Of a stretch of DNA of 64,000 nucleotides, positions 58,801 to 64,000 are shown in pieces. Within the stretch, counting starts at the first letter, position 1. Each line of letters starts with the position of its first letter. Origin of the DNA: Ectocarpus siliculosus. Its lineage: Eukaryota; Sar; Phaeophyceae; Ectocarpales; Ectocarpaceae. The stretch lies in contig FN649727.1 in the NCBI GenBank assembly GCA_000310025.1, positions 164,980 to 228,979 on the forward strand, written 5' to 3'. Below the pieces are notes generated by a model. It was given only the letters and a program-made list of their open reading frames with translations, made no database searches and was not told the DNA's origin. Made by a program: the position numbers and the translations under genes.

Positions 58801-61084
58801 ACCCGCATACGCGGCAAGAGGTGGGGGGCAGAGTGATCGCTACTTATCTGTACTGCGCACCCTTGGCCGCTGTGTCAAGCGAGGAGATTGTGTTTCTGTG
58901 AGCTCTGGATCGGTGTGTGGTGTTGTCTGCAGGTTCGGATGGGTCGTGTTTGTTCGTGCAGAGCTGCTGGACAGCAGTAGCTTTGTTGTGTGCGAGTTGC
59001 GCCCGGCTTCGAGGAGGGCAGGGCTACGATAGATCCCGCCCATGCTGAGGCCGCCCCAACAATCGGCACATTCTCTCTGTTGTAGTCCGTTGCTCGGCAG
59101 TACAATAGAGTAGCCAGCGAGGCCCTCGATGACTCCCGCTGTTTTGGGTCATTCACGACAACGCGACCAAGTATCCCGACCAGCCCCAATCTCTACGAAC
59201 GCTTGAAGAAATACGTCCAACCTCAGTAGTGAGCCTTCGGGCATGAGAACAAAAATGAGCTGACTTAATCCTGCGCTCTCAGGCAGCCTCAAAGGGAGTC
59301 ACCGACGTCGACCTGCTGTCTGTGTTGGACTCCGTGAGGCTGGGCTACGTGCTGGACAGGGAGGGGGGCTGGGACGCGGTTCGGGATTGGAGCGACGTCC
59401 TGTCCGGCGGCGAGAAGCAGCGGCTGGCTCTCAGCAGGCTCTTCTACCACCGACCGCAGTTCGCCATCCTCGACGAATGCACAAGCGCCGTGAGTGATAC
59501 GGTGGTGCCTTTGTGCTTGGCCATGTGATGTCCGCCTGCACCTCCCTGAAACTTCTTGGTGTTTTATTCTCAAATACGTTTCTGCCGCCGCAGTTCCCTG
59601 ACGAGTGCACAAGCGCCGTGAGTGCTTGGCCATTGACCCTGTCTGCACCTCCCTGAGACTTTTGTGTATTGTTCTCAGTTGCGTTTCTGCCATTTCTTGG
59701 CATTTTTGTTGGTTGCATCAACCGCTGCTTAGTAACGGCGGAGTGACGCAATGTTGTGGCAAGTGTGCCGTATTTGTTGCCGTTGATCCTGCTGGTGTGG
59801 GTCTTAGTGTTGCCAGCGGTGTCGCTGTTGTGGAGCGTTGCTGCTGTTATCATCTGTCGGTTGACGGATCACAGCAGTGTAGCCCTAGTTCCCTGTTACA
59901 CAGCCGTCTTAGGGTTAGCCGTCGTTGTATCATCGGTCACAGCAGTCCAGCCCTCGTTCCCTTTAACACACACCCTCTTCCCCCTGCCAAGCCATGATAC
60001 GGGTCCTGTCACGCTAAATACCGTGATGTTGGTCCCCATGGTCACGCAGGTTAGCGTCGATGTGGAGGGCGACATCTACCGCCTAGCCGCGAGCAGCGGG
60101 ATCACTCTCTTCACGGTGTCCCACCGCAAGAGCCTGTGGAAGCACCACGGCGTGAGTACTGCCGTAGTCTATGCCTTCACCTCCTCGGAGTGTTTCCCAA
60201 ATAACACAGGTAGAATGGCAAGGACAGACAGGCAGAAAAAACTTTGACCGAGAGAGACCCAGGCTCGGTACAATAGAGCTTGGGGAAGCTGTTTTTGCTT
60301 GCACCGATAACCTAGAGGGCTCGTCTTCCCAGTTGATATCCTCGGAACCCCTGTGCTAGAAGTATGTAAGATTGAGGTTCGAACGTCTCCGGGGTGACCA
60401 GCGCTTGATCGCGAGTAAACACGATGAGAAGGAGGTGTCGATTGAAACTTGAAGACAAGCACCACAGGGAGAAAGAATGAGAAAAGAAAATAAACCATAT
60501 TGTTTAACCCTGTCGACTGCTGTTGAGTGAACCAAACCTGTTGCTATTATTATAATGGTTGAGATTTTTCAGGTCTAGTTTTTGGAGCAAGGGGTGTGCT
60601 GCGGTTTGCTCTTCTCAGCAGAGACATCCCCAACTGGCACGCACTATTTAGCGCAGCTGGACACAACAACCCAGCCCGTGCTCGACAGACGTGTTTTGGA
60701 CACAACCCTCCCCCCCCCCCCAAAACGCTCCTGGCTGGCGATCCCCCTCGTGTTCCATCCCGGCCTCACCGAGTTCTATGATCTATGAACAATAGGGTCA
60801 TGAGGACCCACACGAAAAAATCGGCGTTCGTTGTACCATGCTTGTTCGTTTCACTCATGAGTGAACTCGTAGATATCTTTCCTCCCGAAACACTGCTGTA
60901 ACTATTGTTTCCCCACGACCACTTTGTTCCTCTTTCCCACGACCACTTTGTTTGTTGCTCTTTCCCGCGAACAACCCCCGTTCGTGTTTGTTTCGCTCAG
61001 TACCTGCTGCGATTCGACGGGTTGGGCGGGTACGAGTTCAAGGCCATGTCGGACGTCGCCGGCGACGAGCATTTCGGTTCCTGA
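52237..61084 (+). CDS. Peroxisomal half ABC transporter, ABCD (ALDP/PMP70) family, 13 exons
   Basis: ABCD half transporters dimerise in the peroxisome membrane and import fatty acyl-CoA or related acids for beta-oxidation. Exons are 52237-52461, 53173-53248, 53805-53968, 54223-54360, 54692-54802, 55406-55476, 55838-55926, 56154-56391, 56922-57756, 58614-58820, 59283-59489, 60050-60151 and 61001-61084. All junctions are in phase, giving 848 residues. Membrane-domain hallmarks include [11 protein letters not shown], an R-Y-V-N-S-R stretch and the EAA-like EIAFYKGN. The nucleotide-binding domain has Walker [10 protein letters not shown] (about residue 660), VPQRPY, signature LSGGEKQR (about 758), Walker B FAILDE and the switch His in TVSHRKS. 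An Ala/Gly-rich, probably disordered insert of about 190 residues in exon 9 precedes the NBD and explains the extra length over the 650-750 usual. Exon 1 has one hydrophobic segment ([12 protein letters not shown]). The peroxisomal location is by family. Confidence 0.95.
55768..55816. repeat. TC microsatellite in the polypyrimidine tract of ABCD intron 6
   Basis: A (TC)n run of about 45 bases ends about 20 bases before the acceptor of exon 7 (cag at 55835-55837). It forms an extreme pyrimidine tract for that splice site. Confidence 0.85.
59456..59700. repeat. Tandem duplication across the end of ABCD exon 11 and its intron
   Basis: Copy 1 starts in the exon at CCGCAGTTCGCC and runs through the donor into the intron. 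Copy 2 starts at 59588 with CCGCAGTTCCCTGACGAG, repeats ACAAGCGCCGTGAGTG, then TGCACCTCCCTGA and a CGTTTCTGCC tail. Copy 2 thus carries a second GTGAGT donor at 59618 and an in-frame remnant of the Walker B end. Confidence 0.85.
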
Positions 61085-62869
61085 CTTGACTTTACTTGAC
61101 CCGGATAGATGGTCACTACGGGAGGAGCGGTAACTCCGGTTGGACTTGTGCGTAGACCTCGCTCTGTAGATTGTGCGAGTCGTGTGCTTTTGCTCGAGGA
61201 CCGCTATTGCTTTCACTACACTAGGTAGGGTGGCGCTGAGGTTACTACAATAGTATCACCTGATGATAGAATGTTCACGCAGACAGTGTAGTCCTGTAGT
61301 CAGGTTGGAGAAGAAGCGGTGGGTGTCACGTGTTCGTGGGGAAGCCATCTCAGAAGCTGACAATCCGTGGGTGCTCACGGGTGGGAGGGACTCGGGAAGG
61401 AATCTCATCCGACGTTTTCTCGGCAGGTTCTCGAGAAAATCCGCAAGGCTTAAAGAACCGTTGGCGAGGGAGGGGTGGTTGGGGGAGAGGGGCCCTTGAT
61501 GGCATTGGCCGCTGACCGAGATAACCGCCAGTGAGAAGTGAAGGTAGACAAGGAGATGATGGGCTTTGTAGATACCAGCGGATCGGGTCGTGACACGACC
61601 AAGCTTCTTGGAGCAAAATCGTGGCAAGAGGCGGCCACCACCAGGAAAGGGTGGGGTTAGAGACGATCTCGTCGAGAGGTCTCAGAATACGCTTAACAGT
61701 TTTCCTTGCACGTGTGGACGATCGGGTTGGTTTTCCATCGTACCCTCTTGGAGGCGAGGTCGATCGGTCCATCTTGCACAATCATCGCTAGTTAGGACGG
61801 CGCATAGGTGCGTTTGTATGCCCTCGCTGACGAGGATACCCTATCGGGATCCGGGATGATGCTGCCACTTCGCTTTGATGACTTCACACCGAAGGGTTGC
61901 ACTTGCACGTTGGGAGAGGGAGAAAGAAGAACTTCCAAACGTTCTTGGAAAACTGCCACAAGCGGCCCAATCATACAGCAAGCAGTTGTACGTAGTGTGC
62001 GTGGTGGGGTGGGTGGGTGTTTTCCCTGTTATTTGGCCGTGTGGCGGGCTTTGTCTTGGAGAGCAAGCCGAAACGGGCGCTCTTCCGCCGAAAAACCTTT
62101 GATGATGATCATCTCTATGGTACATAAAACACACAGCCTCTACCGAAAAACACAAATCGAGAGCGATGGCCTGCCAACATCCCCCCCCAGACTACAATAC
62201 TGTGTGGCAACAAACGAAAACCAAAATAGCAAGTTTTAGTAAAACCAACATAGCAAGCTCCGAAATACACATCGCCAATCCACACTAGCGCGAAAGGAGT
62301 GAGACATCCCAACGCCAGGCGGCGGGCCCGTTGCCTTAAGAAAGGACACACTCCATTAGACAGACCACGGCAATCAATCAACCTGCCTCCGTGGAAACAG
62401 TGCGATTGCTCTCGCTCTCCAAGCAGCGGTGGCACTGTACCAGTCTGCCAACCAAAACCAACTCCACCATAGGCCTTGCCTTTGGCGCGGTGAAACGCCT
62501 GTCTATTATTTCAGCAAAAAGACGCCCGCTCAGTCAGCAACACCCAGCCGTCCGTTCAGCAAAAGACACCTGCCCAATTCGAAAAAACACGAATAAAATC
62601 ACCGCCCATATACGTGTTCTTGGAACGTCGCAGCCGCGCAACACCAACGCCGCGCCCGCGGACGTGACAAGCAAAGTCCCGCCCCGCAACCACCCCCCCC
62701 CCCTAAGAACTGATACAGCGGAACCTCCCCCCATCTTGGCGTAATCAATACCTGCCATGTGTCAACAACCGGACGCTGGCCCAGATGTCGACAGCTCAAG
62801 CGGATAAAATACACATGTTCCGAACCGAAAAAAAAATGCAATAAATGCCCCCCCCGCCACAGCCCGTGG
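61085..62869. other. Intergenic region between convergent ABCD and cullin genes
   Basis: No exon is supported over 1.8 kb. Frames of 60-145 codons exist on both strands but without family features or splice partners. It should contain both 3' UTRs. Confidence 0.4.
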
Positions 62870-63810
62870 TCATGCGAGGTACCGGTAGTCCCCGGGCTTG
62901 TTGGGGTCTCTCTCGAGGTAGTCCCGCTCTATCAGGGACTCTATCCTCTTCTTGAGGTCCACAGGCGTGGCAGGGAACTTGACCTGGGAAAAGAGCTCGC
63001 TCATGAGCATCGTGTGCGCCAGGTTCTTGCGCGCCTTCATGATGCGCACGATCGCAGCGTCCACCTGCGCAACGAAGTAATTTCGGATGGGGACAAGGAG
63101 CGAGACTCAGAAAAGTTACGACGAAACTGATTGGTCAATTGGGGGAACCGGGATGATGCTGATGGGATGGAATGGTCGTACGGGTGGTATGGTGAGAGCA
63201 CCATACCGTATCAGGTGACGCTTAGAACGGGAAAAAAGCATCCATCACACCCGATCAACTGTCAGGTGGGAGAGAGCGAGTGGAGTCCGCCATCGGTGAA
63301 CCGATACAGCAGTAACCGAAACTAGAGATGTTATGAATCAATTCGTACGGTGCTCAGGCATGGAGAGCATTTAAGCCTCCACCATGACACCCCCTCACGG
63401 GGTCCCAGATCATGGTAGCCTTCATAAACGCTCTCTGTATTCAGCCGCACTGAGACTGGCGTGTTTTCATTGGTCAGCCGGCTAGCGCGGTCGGTGCAAA
63501 CAATAAAAAAAACACGCATGTCCGTGTCCTGACACGTCAAAATACACCGAAAGATGTCATATGATAGCGTGGCGCCCAAAACGGACACACACAATTGTCA
63601 TTATCCTTATCCCCGTGTCCCTGTCCTGACCTGGTACTGCCGGTCTCTGAATACGGCCTCGTGGGTCTTTTCATTCTCCTCCGAGGTCTCCTTGAGCTGG
63701 ATGCTGTTGATCCTGATGCGGTGCAGCTTCGCCGTGAAGTCTTTGTTGAACAGAAAATTATCGCCGTCGTTAACCTCTCGCCCCCTCGGCTCCTTGTGAA
63801 GCACCCTCAC
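62870..63810 (-). CDS. Cullin, C-terminal two exons (5' part beyond the window); CUL4-like
   Basis: Cullins scaffold RING ubiquitin ligases. Exons 63810-63631 and 63064-62870 join in phase 0 and end at TGA 62870-62872. The first encodes [22 protein letters not shown] and VFRDRQYQ, and the second [31 protein letters not shown] and a final YRYLA. This is the winged-helix Nedd8 domain; the Lys of RIMKARK is the expected neddylation site. The [15 protein letters not shown] pattern and the ending fit cullin 4 best from memory, though cullin 3 cannot be ruled out. The exon at 63810 starts after an atag acceptor, so the gene runs off the right edge. Confidence 0.95.
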
Positions 63811-64000
63811 CTATGCGCACACGCACGGGGGCCAAACAAGATGAAAACCGCAATGAGTTTCCCAACTAGCAACGCGACACGAAATAAACTCTGAAACACA
63901 ACAGAAAAAAAGCAGAAGGTTCCCTGTTGTACATGTACCACAACGTTATCGCCGGCGTCGATATCTCGGGGGGGGGGGGGGGGGGGGGGTATTCCTTTTT
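63811..64000. other. Intron of the cullin gene and window end with a poly-G run
   Basis: No coding sequence is seen. A G homopolymer of about 21-22 bases lies near 63969-63990, followed by TATTCCTTTTT. It could be a real G tract or a sequencing or assembly artefact at a contig end. Confidence 0.5.

Overview
The window looks like nuclear DNA of a photosynthetic stramenopile, most probably a brown alga of the Ectocarpus type (inference). Genes are broken into many small exons by GT-AG introns of roughly 300-1000 bp. Two predicted proteins begin with a signal peptide followed by an ASAF/AFVAP-type motif, the mark of secondary red plastids in heterokonts. Other genes are typically eukaryotic: a peroxisomal half ABC transporter, a cullin, a mitochondrial CDP-diacylglycerol synthase and a CKK-domain microtubule protein. 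All models were built by hand from reading frames, splice signals and phase agreement. No prokaryotic operon, CRISPR array, rRNA or tRNA was seen.

Layout. 1-0.76 kb: last exon of an acylaminoacyl-peptidase (+). 2.2-5.3 kb: coiled-coil protein gene (-). 7.0-14.4 kb: twelve-exon gene (+) for a 750-residue plastid-targeted protein of unknown function. 15.3-17.6 kb: unknown protein gene (-). 18.1-18.4 kb: cluster of short repeats. 19.5-20.4 kb: small plastid-targeted protein (-). 20.9-23.8 kb: complete, very young non-autonomous LTR retrotransposon. 23.8-26.4 kb: mostly non-coding. 26.4-30.5 kb: multi-exon gene of unknown function (-). 31.2-34.6 kb: TAM41 (+), divergent from it. 36.1-43.3 kb: seven-exon gene (-) for a 1601-residue protein ending in a CKK domain. 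43.8-45.9 kb: weaker exons on both strands. 46.2-48.5 kb: F-box protein (+). 50.6-52.1 kb: repeat-rich intergenic block with a 76-bp perfect palindrome inside a foldback element. 52.2-61.1 kb: thirteen-exon ABCD-type transporter gene (+). 62.9 kb to the right edge: 3' end of a cullin gene (-). A long G run lies at the extreme right end.

The genes do not form one pathway; they are ordinary eukaryotic neighbours serving protein turnover, mitochondrial cardiolipin precursor synthesis, peroxisomal acyl transport, microtubule minus ends, ubiquitin ligation and plastid function. The points most worth following up are the CKK protein, which carries an unrecognised N-terminal domain where CAMSAPs have a calponin-homology domain; the 750-residue plastid protein; the intact LTR element with identical LTRs; the palindromic foldback element; and a duplicated splice donor and Walker B fragment that could act as a 24-nt in-frame mini-exon in the ABC transporter gene.
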